A stretch of DNA of 64,000 nt from Promicromonospora thailandica (GTDB taxonomy: Bacteria > Actinomycetota > Actinomycetes > Actinomycetales > Cellulomonadaceae). The DNA lies in contig NZ_JAMTCS010000001.1 of assembly GCF_024171955.1 (NCBI RefSeq), positions 558,001 to 622,000 on the forward strand, written 5' to 3'. The position numbers and the translations under genes are program-made. The stretch's first letter is position 1. The number at the start of each line of letters is the position of its first letter. The notes beneath the pieces were generated by a model. It was not told the DNA's origin. It saw only the letters and a list, made by a program, of their open reading frames with translations, and did no database searches. Below, piece after piece: positions 44,001-52,143 of this stretch.

Positions 44001-45689
44001 TCAGCCGCCGAACTCCCGGGCGCGCAGGCGGGCCAGGTGGGCGTGCACCAGCGGGAGCACGGACGCCCCCTCGCCGCTCGCCGACGCGACGCGCTTCATG
44101 GACCCCGCCCGTACGTCGCCCACGGCGAACACGCCCGGCAGCGTCGTCTCCAGGCTGGCGGGCGGGTGCCCCTCGACCCACGACTCGCGCGGGACGTCGC
44201 GGCCGGTCAGCACGAACCCGCGCTCGTCGCGCGCCACGCCCGCGGGCAGCCACGTGCAGTCCGGCTCGGCACCGAGCAGGCAGAACAGGCCGTCGGCCGA
44301 GGTCTTCGTGATCTCGCCCGTGTCGAGGTCCCGCAGCCGGAGCCACTGGAGCCAGCCCTCACCGCCGCCGTCGGCCACCACCGTGCGCGTGCGCACCTGG
44401 ATGGTCGGCGTCGCCTCGATCTCCCGCACCAGGTAGTCGGACATGGTCTCCGCGAGGCCCGCCCGCCGCACCAGGATCGTCACGCCGCCCGCGAACTTGG
44501 CGAGGTGGACGGCGGCCTGGCCCGCGGAGTTGCCGCCGCCGACCACGTACACGTCGCGGTCCTGCATCTCGCGCGCCATCGACGTGGCCGCACCGTAGTA
44601 GACGCCCGCGCCGACCAGGTCGTCGACGCCCGGCACGCCCAGGCGCCGGTAGGTCACGCCGCTCGCGAGCACCACCGTGCGCGCACACATCTGCGCCCCG
44701 GGCACGTGCACGTGGTGGTGCTCGGGCTCGTGCGGCGGGCCCGGCTCGACCCGGACGGCCGGACGGCCGGTGAAGAACCGCGCCCCGAACCGGCTGGCCT
44801 GGATGCGGGACCGCTGCGCGAGCCGCATGCCCGAGATTCCGCGCGGGAAGCCGAGGTAGTTGCGGATCATCGAGCTGGACCCGGCCTGGCCGCCGATGGC
44901 ATCGCGCTCGATGACGACCGTGGCGAGCCCCTCGGACGCCGCGTAGACGGCGGTGGCCAGGCCCGCCGGACCGGCGCCGACGATGGCCACGTCCGCGATG
45001 ACGCCGTCGGGGATCGTGTCGAAGCCGCCGTAGATCGACTCCGTGACCGCCGACGGCGTCGCCGCGGACAGCGTGCGACCCGTGTGCGTGCGGACCACCG
45101 GGAGCTGCGCGCCCGGGCCCGCGGCCTCGAGGATCGCCGCCGCGTCGTCGTCGGCGGGCGTGAGCGACCGGTAGGGGAAGCCGAGCCGCTCCAGCAGGTC
45201 CCGGATCGCCGCCGCGTCGCGGTCACCGGGCTCGGCCACGAGGTCGCTCACCGTCACGACGGGGCGGCCCACCGACCAGTTCCACTCCGAGAGCAGCTCG
45301 ATGAGCGCCGTGTGGAACTCCTCGTCCCGCGGGCCGCGCGGCACCACGACGAACGTGTCCATGTCGCGGCGCAGCGTCGCGGCCCGCAGGTCGTCCAGGC
45401 TGTCGGCGAAGATCTCGAAGGGGACGAGCGCCACCCGGCGCGCGGTCGCGACCACGGCGGGCACCTGGTGCAGCAGGTCGATCGCCGTGCCGTCGTCCAG
45501 GAGGTGCTCCGCCGCGATCATCGCGATCTGCGCGCCGTCGGCGACCAGGTCCCGGGCGCGGTCCAGGCCCGCGGCCGCGCCCACGACCGGCTCGATCCGG
45601 TAGTCGCGGTCGTACCGGGCGCGGAACTCCTGCTCGATGGTGCCGGCGTGCTCGCCGCCGACGAGCAGGATGACGGGCCTGTCCTTCAT
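44001..45689 (-). CDS. FAD-dependent oxidoreductase: receiver-like N-terminus plus thioredoxin-reductase-like fold without CxxC
   Basis: 562 residues. Residues 1-130 look like a response-regulator-type alpha/beta domain (ILLVGGEHAGTIEQEF, IAMIAAEHLLDDGTAIDLL, FVVVPRGPRDEEF). A thioredoxin-like linker domain follows (VVTVSDLVAEPGD, LLERLGFPYRSL). From about 225 a TrxR fold has VAIVGAGPAGLATAVY for FAD and VYVVGGGNSAGQAAVHL for NAD(P). At the redox-active position the sequence is GQAGSSSMIRNYLGFP, without CxxC, so it is not a classical thioredoxin reductase. Similar proteins with cyclic-nucleotide or receiver modules occur in actinobacteria; the role is unknown, possibly redox signalling. Confidence 0.85.
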   Translation of the reverse strand: MKDRPVILLVGGEHAGTIEQEFRARYDRDYRIEPVVGAAAGLDRARDLVADGAQIAMIAAEHLLDDGTAIDLLHQVPAVVATARRVALVPFEIFADSLDDLRAATLRRDMDTFVVVPRGPRDEEFHTALIELLSEWNWSVGRPVVTVSDLVAEPGDRDAAAIRDLLERLGFPYRSLTPADDDAAAILEAAGPGAQLPVVRTHTGRTLSAATPSAVTESIYGGFDTIPDGVIADVAIVGAGPAGLATAVYAASEGLATVVIERDAIGGQAGSSSMIRNYLGFPRGISGMRLAQRSRIQASRFGARFFTGRPAVRVEPGPPHEPEHHHVHVPGAQMCARTVVLASGVTYRRLGVPGVDDLVGAGVYYGAATSMAREMQDRDVYVVGGGNSAGQAAVHLAKFAGGVTILVRRAGLAETMSDYLVREIEATPTIQVRTRTVVADGGGEGWLQWLRLRDLDTGEITKTSADGLFCLLGAEPDCTWLPAGVARDERGFVLTGRDVPRESWVEGHPPASLETTLPGVFAVGDVRAGSMKRVASASGEGASVLPLVHAHLARLRAREFGG

Positions 45690-45717
45690 GGCGCACAGCG
45701 TAGACGGCGCACCCCCG

Positions 45718-46902
45718 CTACGGGCGGCCGAGAGCGGGTGAGGCCGCGGCCGCCGTGACCCTTCGGCGGCGCACGGGGTACGGGAGCGGGTGGGCGGCGG
45801 TCCAGGCCGCGCCCGCGCAGATCATCTCCTTGTACCGCGCCGCGAGAGCGCCGCCGGGGGCGGGACGACGGGCCTGGTCGTCGGCCGTGACGAGCTGGAT
45901 GATCGCGTCCCGGCGACCCAGGCTGATGCACTGGTGCACGTAGGCCAGCGGCGTGCGCGGCAGCCGGCCGCCGGTGAGGCGCGCCGCGAGGGAGTCGGCG
46001 GCCTGCCAGCCCATCGGGATGCCGGACGCGCACGACATGCGCAGCGGGTTGCCCAGCGGGCCCTCGGCCTGGGCGGCGTCACCGACCGCGTAGACGTCGG
46101 GGTGGGAGACCGACCGCATGGTGCCGTCGACCACGACGCGCCCCTGCGCCGTGACCTCGAGCCCGGCGGCCGCCGCGAGCGGGTTCACCGCGAAGCCCGC
46201 GGTCCACACGGTGACGTCCGCCGGGATCGTCGCGCCGCCGCCCGTCACGACCTCGGTGGCACGCACGGCCGTCACGCCCGTGCGCTCGTGGACCGTCACG
46301 CCGAGCCGGGCGAGCACCCGTCGCAGGTGCCGCTGCCCGGCCGGCGAGAGCCAGTCGCCCAGCCCGCCGCGCACCGCCAGGGCGACGTCGAGGTCGCCTC
46401 GCGCCTCCGCGATCTCGGTGACCGCCTCGATCCCGGTCAGGCCGCCGCCGACCACGACCACCCGGCCCCCGGGCGCCAGGTCCGCGAGCCGCTGCCGCAG
46501 GCGCAGCGCCCCGGCCCGGCTCGCGAGCTCGTGCGCGTGCTCCGCCACCCCCGGCACGTCGTGGTCGGTCGATGCGCTGCCGAGGGCGTGGACCAGCGTG
46601 TCGTAGGGCAGCTCGTCCGCGCCGTCGGCCCCGGTCACCGTGACCGTCCGGCGGTCGGCGTCGATCGCCGTCACCCGCGCCACGCGCAGGACCACTCCGG
46701 TGCCGGCGAGCAGGTCGGACAGCGGGCGCGCGGGCAGGTCCTGCCCGGCGGCGAGCTGGTGCAGGCGCACCCGCTCGACGAAGTCGGGGTCGGCGTTGAC
46801 CAGGGTGATCGAGGCGTCGTCGCGGTGCAGACGCCGGGCCACCCGGCCGGCCGCCGAGAGCCCCGCGTAGCCGGCCCCGAGGATGACGATGCGGTGCTTC
46901 AT
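45718..46902 (-). CDS. NDH-2-like FAD/NAD(P)-dependent oxidoreductase
   Basis: 394 residues from the ATG at 46902. Two dinucleotide motifs are present: IVILGAGYAGLSAAGRV at the N terminus (FAD) and VVVVGGGLTGIEAVTEIAE near residue 155 (NAD(P)H), plus the FAD-closing VYAVGDAAQAEGPLGNPLRMSCASG. This matches type II NADH dehydrogenase-like and related oxidoreductases. No C-terminal membrane anchor is evident, so a soluble role is possible. It lies 91 bp downstream of an ECF41 sigma-factor gene on the same strand. ECF41 regulators usually control an adjacent carboxymuconolactone decarboxylase, oxidoreductase or epimerase; this gene fits the oxidoreductase class. Confidence 0.85.
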   Translation of the reverse strand: MKHRIVILGAGYAGLSAAGRVARRLHRDDASITLVNADPDFVERVRLHQLAAGQDLPARPLSDLLAGTGVVLRVARVTAIDADRRTVTVTGADGADELPYDTLVHALGSASTDHDVPGVAEHAHELASRAGALRLRQRLADLAPGGRVVVVGGGLTGIEAVTEIAEARGDLDVALAVRGGLGDWLSPAGQRHLRRVLARLGVTVHERTGVTAVRATEVVTGGGATIPADVTVWTAGFAVNPLAAAAGLEVTAQGRVVVDGTMRSVSHPDVYAVGDAAQAEGPLGNPLRMSCASGIPMGWQAADSLAARLTGGRLPRTPLAYVHQCISLGRRDAIIQLVTADDQARRPAPGGALAARYKEMICAGAAWTAAHPLPYPVRRRRVTAAAASPALGRP

Positions 46903-46993
46903 GAGGTCCTCGCTCCGTGAGTGTCGTGGGATGTTCGTGCCTCCTGAACCGGACGGCGCGGCGATCCCTGACACCCCACGACCGTGACGCGCG

Positions 46994-47947
46994 TCACCAC
47001 CCCCGGACGAGCGGCTCCCCGTGGTCGGCGGCGGCCCACTGCCGCGCCGCCCGGCCCAGCTTGTCGGGGTTGACCTGGCTGAGCACTGCGGTGATCCCGT
47101 CGGCTCCCGCCTCCAGCGTCATCACGCCCACGAGCCGGTCGCCGACCACGGCGACCAGGGCGGGCAGGCCGTTGGCGGTCCACGCGTAGAGGTCGGGGCT
47201 GCCGCCCAGGGCCGCCCGCTTCGCCGCAGCGGGCCGGAACAGCCCGCGCAGGAACCTGGCCACGGCCGCGGCACCCAGCACCGGCGTCACGCGCGCCGGC
47301 ACCGTGCCGCCGCCGTCGCCCACGCCGACCACGTCGCCGGCGAGCAGCCGGACCAGCGGCTCGACCCGGCCGCTCGTGGCGGCGGCCAGGAACTCCTCCA
47401 CGACCGTGCGGGCGGCGGCCGGATCCACCGTGGCGCGGGTCCGCTCGGCGGCCAGGTGCTGCCGGGCGCGGTGCAGCAGCTGCTGGCTGCCCGCCTCGGT
47501 GAGGTCGAGCAGCTCCGCGATCTCCGCGTGGGAGTACGCGAACGCCTCGCGCAGCACGTACACGGCCCGCTCGGTCGGCGTGAGGCGCTCCATCAGCAGG
47601 AGCACCGCCGTCGACACCGAGTCGCGCTGCTCCGCGGTGTCCGCCGGGCCCAGCATGGGGTCGCCGCCCAGCACCGGCTCGGGCAGCCACTGCCCCACGT
47701 AGACCTCGCGCCGGGCCCGCGCGGAGCCGAGCTGGGTGAGGCAGAGGTTGGTCAGCACGCGGGTGAGCCAGGCCTCCGGCACCCGGACCTGCGCACGCTC
47801 CGCGGACTGCCAGCGCAAGAACGTCTCCTGGACGGCGTCCTCGGCCTCGGCCGCGGAGCCGAGCAGCCGGTACGCGATGGCCTCCAGGCGCGGCCGGAAC
47901 GCCTCGAAGGCGTCGAGATCACCCTGTCGCAGGGGCTGCGTCGTCAT
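46994..47947 (-). CDS. ECF41-type RNA polymerase sigma factor (SigJ-like)
   Basis: 317 residues from the ATG at 47947. Sigma region 2 (FRPRLEAIAYRLLGSAAEAED, VQETFLRW) and region 4 (LTPTERAVYVLREAFAYSHAEIAELLDLTEAGSQQLLHRAR, in parts) are followed by a SnoaL-like C-terminal extension of about 130 residues. The extension carries two ECF41 signatures, DGGG (in VGVGDGGGTVPARV) and NPDKL (in SQVNPDKLGRA), which in this class tune sigma activity in place of an anti-sigma factor. The conserved partner is the oxidoreductase gene just downstream. Confidence 0.92.
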   Translation of the reverse strand: MTTQPLRQGDLDAFEAFRPRLEAIAYRLLGSAAEAEDAVQETFLRWQSAERAQVRVPEAWLTRVLTNLCLTQLGSARARREVYVGQWLPEPVLGGDPMLGPADTAEQRDSVSTAVLLLMERLTPTERAVYVLREAFAYSHAEIAELLDLTEAGSQQLLHRARQHLAAERTRATVDPAAARTVVEEFLAAATSGRVEPLVRLLAGDVVGVGDGGGTVPARVTPVLGAAAVARFLRGLFRPAAAKRAALGGSPDLYAWTANGLPALVAVVGDRLVGVMTLEAGADGITAVLSQVNPDKLGRAARQWAAADHGEPLVRGW

Positions 47948-48025
47948 GCCCGCGACCCTACGCTGGAGCCACCAGCGAGCCGGTGCGCACCCGCGCCGGT
48001 CCCGGTCGTCCGGACGGGAGTCACC

Positions 48026-48619
48026 ATGTCGTTCGCCACCCGAGGTTTCACCGGTCGCAGGCGTGAGCCGGACAGCCGGCTCCCACCCGGTCAGACGCTC
48101 GTCCAGGACTGGCCGGTGCTCAGCGCCGGGCCCACGCCCCGCGTCGACACCGCGGACTGGGAGCTCGTGCTGCGTGACGAGACGGGCGCCGACCACCGCT
48201 GGTCCTGGGACGAGCTGCTCGCGCTCGGCGTCGAGGACGTCACGGTGGACATCCACTGCGTGACGCACTGGTCCCGGCTCGACATGTCCTGGCGCGGCGT
48301 CAGCCTCGACAAGGTGTTCGAGGACGTCGAGTCCGAGCACGAGTTCGTCATGGCGCACTCCTACGGCGGCTACACGACGAACATCCCGCTCGAGGACCTG
48401 CTGGACGGCAAGGCGTGGATCGCGATCGAGGCCGACGGCGGCCCGCTGGACCCCGAGCACGGCGGCCCCGCGCGCCTCCTCGTGCCGCACCTGTACTTCT
48501 GGAAGAGCGCCAAGTGGCTGCGCGGCCTGACGATGATGCCCGACAACGACCCGGGCTTCTGGGAACAGTACGGCTACCACCTGTACGGCGACCCCTGGAA
48601 GGAGGAGCGGTACTGGTGA
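48026..48619 (+). CDS. Sulfite-oxidase-fold molybdoenzyme subunit (MsrP/YedY-like)
   Basis: 197 residues consisting of a single oxidoreductase molybdopterin-binding domain. DIHCVTHWSRLDMSWRGV places the molybdenum-ligand Cys at residue 78. VMAHSYGGYTTNIPLEDLLDGKAWIA and RLLVPHLYFWKSAKWLRGL are family signatures. No signal peptide and no heme domain are seen, so it is cytoplasmic and must receive electrons from a partner. That partner is probably the flavin reductase whose GTG overlaps its stop by four bases. The cofactor would come from the moa/moe genes at the 5' end of the window. GGGAG precedes the ATG. Confidence 0.9.
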   Translation: MSFATRGFTGRRREPDSRLPPGQTLVQDWPVLSAGPTPRVDTADWELVLRDETGADHRWSWDELLALGVEDVTVDIHCVTHWSRLDMSWRGVSLDKVFEDVESEHEFVMAHSYGGYTTNIPLEDLLDGKAWIAIEADGGPLDPEHGGPARLLVPHLYFWKSAKWLRGLTMMPDNDPGFWEQYGYHLYGDPWKEERYW

Positions 48620-49362
48620 GGGCACGCCCCGCGTGGCACGTCGCGACGGTCACCGAGACGCGCCAGGAGACGCCGACCGCGGCCCGTCTGGTGCTCGACG
48701 TGCCCACGTGGCCCGGGAGCGTGGCGGGCGCGCACCTCGACGTGCGCCTCACGGCGCCCGACGGGTACCAGGCCAGCCGCTCCTACTCGATCGCGGCGTC
48801 CGCACCCGCGGCCCCGGGGACGCCGGGGCGCGTGGTGCTCGCCGTCGACGAGGTGCCCGACGGCGAGGTCTCGCCGTTCCTGGTGCACGACGTGCGGGTC
48901 GGTGACCAGCTCGAGCTGCACGGGCCGCTGGGCGCGTTCTTCGTCTGGCGGCCGGGCGAGGACGACCGGCCGGTGCAGCTCGTCGGCGGTGGCTCCGGCG
49001 TCGTGCCGCTGTACGCCATGGCCGCGGCGCACGGAGCCGCGGGCGACGAGACGCCCTTCCGGCTGCTCTACTCGGTCCGCACGCCCGCGGACGTGTACTT
49101 CGCCGACGAGCTCGCGGCACTGGCCGGGCCGTCCTTCACGCTGGACCTCGTCTGGACGCGCAAGGCGCCGGACGACCGGCCGGGTCCCGTCGGCCGCCTG
49201 ACGCGGGAGTCTCTCGCGGCCCTGACCGTCCCCGCCGACCAGCGACCGCGCGTGTTCGTCTGCGGCTCGACGGGCTTCGTCGAGACCGTCGCGGCCTGGC
49301 TCCAGGAGCTGGGCCACGCCGCGGACGACATCCACACCGAGCGCTTCGGAGGCCTGACATGA
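48616..49362 (+). CDS. FAD/NAD(P)H ferredoxin-reductase-type oxidoreductase
   Basis: 248 residues. The FAD domain has RSYSIAASAP (the RxYS flavin motif) and GPLGAFFVW; the NAD(P) domain has LVGGGSGVVPLYAMAAAH and VFVCGSTGFVETVAAWLQELG. No 2Fe-2S domain follows, so it delivers electrons from NAD(P)H directly to a partner, most likely the molybdoenzyme encoded upstream. The GTG at 48616 overlaps that gene's stop and follows GGAGGAG. The downstream zinc-ribbon gene overlaps its stop, completing a three-gene operon. Confidence 0.9.
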   Translation: MRARPAWHVATVTETRQETPTAARLVLDVPTWPGSVAGAHLDVRLTAPDGYQASRSYSIAASAPAAPGTPGRVVLAVDEVPDGEVSPFLVHDVRVGDQLELHGPLGAFFVWRPGEDDRPVQLVGGGSGVVPLYAMAAAHGAAGDETPFRLLYSVRTPADVYFADELAALAGPSFTLDLVWTRKAPDDRPGPVGRLTRESLAALTVPADQRPRVFVCGSTGFVETVAAWLQELGHAADDIHTERFGGLT

Positions 49363-49616
49363 CCCACCACCTCGACGGCAACGTGCTCGCGGGGGCCCTC
49401 TCGGAGGTCTTCGCGAGCGACGTCACCGCCGCCCGCGGCCGCTGCGCCGGCTGCGGCCAGACCTCGCCCATCGCCGAGGCCATGGTCTACACCGACGCGC
49501 CCGGGCTCGTGGCCCGGTGCGCCGGCTGCGACCAGGTGCTCGCCACGCTGGTCGACGCCGGCGACCGCGTGATCCTGAGCCTCGCGGGCCTCACCGCGGT
49601 GGAGCTGCGCCGCTGA
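49359..49616 (+). CDS. DUF6510-like small zinc-ribbon protein
   Basis: 85 residues with two CxxC pairs, Cys29/Cys32 and Cys54/Cys57 (RCAGCGQ, RCAGCDQVL), the pattern of a zinc ribbon. It overlaps the reductase stop by four bases. Small proteins of this kind recur beside sulfite-oxidase-like and ferredoxin-reductase genes in actinobacteria, so it may serve as an electron carrier, assembly factor or regulator of the molybdoenzyme. The name DUF6510 is from memory and should be confirmed. Confidence 0.75.
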   Translation: MTHHLDGNVLAGALSEVFASDVTAARGRCAGCGQTSPIAEAMVYTDAPGLVARCAGCDQVLATLVDAGDRVILSLAGLTAVELRR

Positions 49617-49674
49617 GCCCTGCCCGCGCGGCGGACGACTTCGTGTTGCGCGGGGTACCGGGCCCGCTGAACGA

Positions 49675-49751
49675 CGTTCGGCTGAGCACCGCCTGATGCG
49701 GCTGAGCCGGATTTTTCGGCTGGGCTGAATCGCGCGGCACTCAGCCGAACG
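49675..49751. terminator. Nested inverted repeats between the molybdoenzyme operon and LacI gene
   Basis: CGTTCGGCTGAG (49675-49686) and CTCAGCCGAACG (49740-49751) are perfect 12-bp arms. The space between repeats CGGCTGAG and contains AGCCG-GATTTTT-CGGCT, a smaller stem with a T-rich loop. The complex probably ends the upstream operon. The rest of the 252-bp gap shows no gene. Confidence 0.6.
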
Positions 49752-49868
49752 GACTTCACCAGGGCTGACACCCTGTCCGCGACGAGCGCCGCGTCGGCCG
49801 TGCGCGGCTCTCGGACGACACGACTTCTCCCCCGATGCCTGCGTCCACCGACCCCGCCGGGGGACACT

Positions 49869-50873
49869 GTGAGCGTGTCAGCCCGACAGCCCACCAGCCA
49901 CGACGTCGCGCGCGCCGCGGGAGTCTCGCAGTCGACGGTCTCCTACGCCCTGTCCGGCAAGGGCACGATCGCGCCCCGCACGCGCGAGCACGTGCTGGCG
50001 GTCGCGGCGTCCATGGGCTACCGGCCGAACCTCGCCGCCCGGTCGATGCGCACGCAGCGCTCGGGCCGGCTCGCCGTCGTCACCGGCGCCACGGTCGACA
50101 ACCGCCTGCGCATGCTCACCGGCGCCACGGAGGTCGCGGGCGAGGCGGGCTACGCCGTGGACACGCACAGCGTCGACGGCACGGCGGAGGACCGCACCGA
50201 GCGGGTCGCCGATCTGGCGCGCGGCGGCCAGGTCGAGGGGGTCCTGACCTTCCTGCCCGTGGTGCCGGCGGCGCTGCGCCTCGACGACGACGCAGCGCCC
50301 GTGGTCGCTGTCGCCGCGTTCGACGAGCAGCTGCGCACCACCGGCGAGCTCGCCGACGCGAGCCTGCTCGGCACCGTGATCGGCGCGCTGGTCGGGGCGG
50401 GGCACCGGCGGTTCCTGCACGTGGCCGGACCCGAGCACTTCGCCTCGGCCCGCGCCCGCCGGGACGTGTACCTCGCGGAGGTCGCCCGCCGCGGCGTGGA
50501 GTCGCTCGGCGTCGTCGGCGGGGTGTGGTCGCCCGCGGCGGGCCGCGAGGCGGTCCTCGCCCTGCCCGACGACGCGCGCCCGCTCGCCGTGATCGCCGCC
50601 AACGACCACATCGCGCTCGGGGTGCTGCGCGGGGCCGCCGAGCGCGGCTGGTCCCTGCCGGGCGACCTGGTCGCGACGGGGTGGGACGACGCCGAGTTCG
50701 CGGCGTACACGACGCCGTCGCTCACCACGATCTCGGTCGACTTCCGGGAGGCGGGGCGGCGCGCGATGCGGCGGCTGCTCGCCGCCGTCCGGGGCGAGGA
50801 GCCCGCGCGGCCGACCACCCCCCTCCAGCACGTCGTGTGGCGGGAGTCGACGGGGCCGCTCCCGGCGGGCTGA
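49869..50873 (+). CDS. LacI-family transcriptional repressor
   Basis: 334 residues from the GTG at 49869 (a GTG two codons later is an alternative). The LacI HTH and hinge are clear: SHDVARAAGVSQSTVSYALSG, TREHVLAVAASMGYRPNLAARSM. The periplasmic-binding-protein-like effector domain ends with DDAEFAAYTTPSLTTISVDFREAGRRA. A perfect 16-bp palindrome just before the next gene is its likely operator. It should respond to a sugar or polyol handled by the two downstream dehydrogenases. Confidence 0.9.
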   Translation: MSVSARQPTSHDVARAAGVSQSTVSYALSGKGTIAPRTREHVLAVAASMGYRPNLAARSMRTQRSGRLAVVTGATVDNRLRMLTGATEVAGEAGYAVDTHSVDGTAEDRTERVADLARGGQVEGVLTFLPVVPAALRLDDDAAPVVAVAAFDEQLRTTGELADASLLGTVIGALVGAGHRRFLHVAGPEHFASARARRDVYLAEVARRGVESLGVVGGVWSPAAGREAVLALPDDARPLAVIAANDHIALGVLRGAAERGWSLPGDLVATGWDDAEFAAYTTPSLTTISVDFREAGRRAMRRLLAAVRGEEPARPTTPLQHVVWRESTGPLPAG

Positions 50874-50884
50874 CGGCACCGGCC

Positions 50885-50913
50885 TTGACAACGAACGCCT
50901 GTCCCGTGACGAT
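50885..50913 (+). promoter_or_regulatory. Promoter of the Gfo/Idh/MocA operon
   Basis: A consensus TTGACA at 50885-50890 is followed after 17 bases by GACGAT at 50908-50913, a weak -10. It lies in the 100-bp gap after the LacI stop and upstream of the palindromic operator. Confidence 0.6.
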
Positions 50914-50924
50914 GTTGGCCGTCG

Positions 50925-50940
50925 CATCATACGTATGATG
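50925..50940. promoter_or_regulatory. LacI-type palindromic operator
   Basis: CATCATAC/GTATGATG is a perfect 16-bp palindrome with the central CG pair favoured by LacI-family proteins. It sits just downstream of the predicted transcription start, a position suited to repression by roadblock. Confidence 0.85.
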
Positions 50941-50973
50941 GACGGTGCGACAAGGACGTCATCCGGAGGAAGC

Positions 50974-52143
50974 ATGCTGAAGATCGGCATCGTCGGCACC
51001 GGCGGTATCGCCGGTGCGCACGCCGAGGGGTACCACCGGTTCGCGCAGGAGTGCGAGGTCGTGGCGCTGTGCGACATCGTCCCGGGCAAGGCGGCCGGGC
51101 AGCGGGACCGGCTGGGCCTGCCGGACGCGCGGGCCTACGAGAGCATCGAGGAGCTCCTGGCCGCCGAGGACCTCGACCTGGTGAGCATCGCGACGCCGCC
51201 GTCGACCCACGCGGAGCTCGCGGTCACGGCCCTGCGGGCGGGTGTGGACGTGCTGGTCGAGAAGCCGATGGCGCCGTCCCTGCAGGAGTGCGACGCGATG
51301 ATCGCGGCCGCCGCCGAGCACGGCCGCGTGCTGTCCGTGGTGGCGCAGAACCGGTTCCGGGACGACATGGCCACGCTCAAGGAGGTGCTGGACTCCGGCC
51401 TGGCCGGGCCGGTCTCGCACGTCCAGGTGAGCTCGGCCTGGTGGCGCGGCACTGCCTACTACGACCTGTGGTGGCGGGGCACCTGGGAGTCCGAGGGCGG
51501 CGGCTGCACGCTCAACCACGCGATCCACCACCTCGACCTGACCCTGTGGATGCTCGGCGCGCCCCGTGCGGTGACCGCCGTCCTGACGAACGCGGCGCAC
51601 GAGAACGCCGAGGTCGAGGACCTGTCCGTCGCGGTGCTGCAGTACGACCGCGCGCTGGCCGAGGTGACCAGCTCCGTGGTGCACCACGGCGAGGAGCAGG
51701 CGATCGTCGTGCAGGGCCGGCACGCGAGCGTCGCCCAGCCGTGGAAGGTGGTCGCGTCGGCGGCCCAGCCGAACGGCTTCCCCGCGCCCGGCGGCGACCC
51801 GGAGCGCGTCGAGCGGATCGAGGCGCTGGCCGCGGCCCGGCGCCCGCTGGACCACGTGGGGCACGCGGGCCAGATCGGCGACACGCTCGCCGCGGTCCGC
51901 GAGCGCCGTCGGCCCGCCGTCGACGGCGCGGACGGGCGGCGTGCCGTCGAGCTGGTGACCGCGATCTACCGGGCCGGCATCGAGCGGCGCACCGTGGACC
52001 TGCCGCTGCGGCCGGACGACCCGTACTACCGCACGGGCACGCTCGTGGAGCGGGCCCCCCACTTCTTCGAGAAGACGGCGTCCGTGGGCGACCTGCCCGG
52101 CGCGATCACCGTCGGCGGCAGCAACCAGGAGGCAGCACGATGA
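50974..52143 (+). CDS. Gfo/Idh/MocA-family oxidoreductase (1)
   Basis: 389 residues from the ATG at 50974 with CCGGAGGA four bases upstream. The Rossmann motif IGIVGTGGIAGAHAEGY and the family EKPMAPSLQECD are clear, followed by the C-terminal domain with WWRGTWESEGGGCTLNHAIHHLDLTLWMLG, including the conserved HHxDL. Such enzymes oxidise or epimerise sugars and inositols with NAD(P). It is the first of two paralogous dehydrogenases coupled by a four-base overlap. Confidence 0.9.
   Translation: MLKIGIVGTGGIAGAHAEGYHRFAQECEVVALCDIVPGKAAGQRDRLGLPDARAYESIEELLAAEDLDLVSIATPPSTHAELAVTALRAGVDVLVEKPMAPSLQECDAMIAAAAEHGRVLSVVAQNRFRDDMATLKEVLDSGLAGPVSHVQVSSAWWRGTAYYDLWWRGTWESEGGGCTLNHAIHHLDLTLWMLGAPRAVTAVLTNAAHENAEVEDLSVAVLQYDRALAEVTSSVVHHGEEQAIVVQGRHASVAQPWKVVASAAQPNGFPAPGGDPERVERIEALAAARRPLDHVGHAGQIGDTLAAVRERRRPAVDGADGRRAVELVTAIYRAGIERRTVDLPLRPDDPYYRTGTLVERAPHFFEKTASVGDLPGAITVGGSNQEAAR

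Noticed and set aside
44001-45689. Classical thioredoxin reductase
   Set aside because: The active-site CxxC is absent (GQAGSSSMIRNY), so the name would be misleading.
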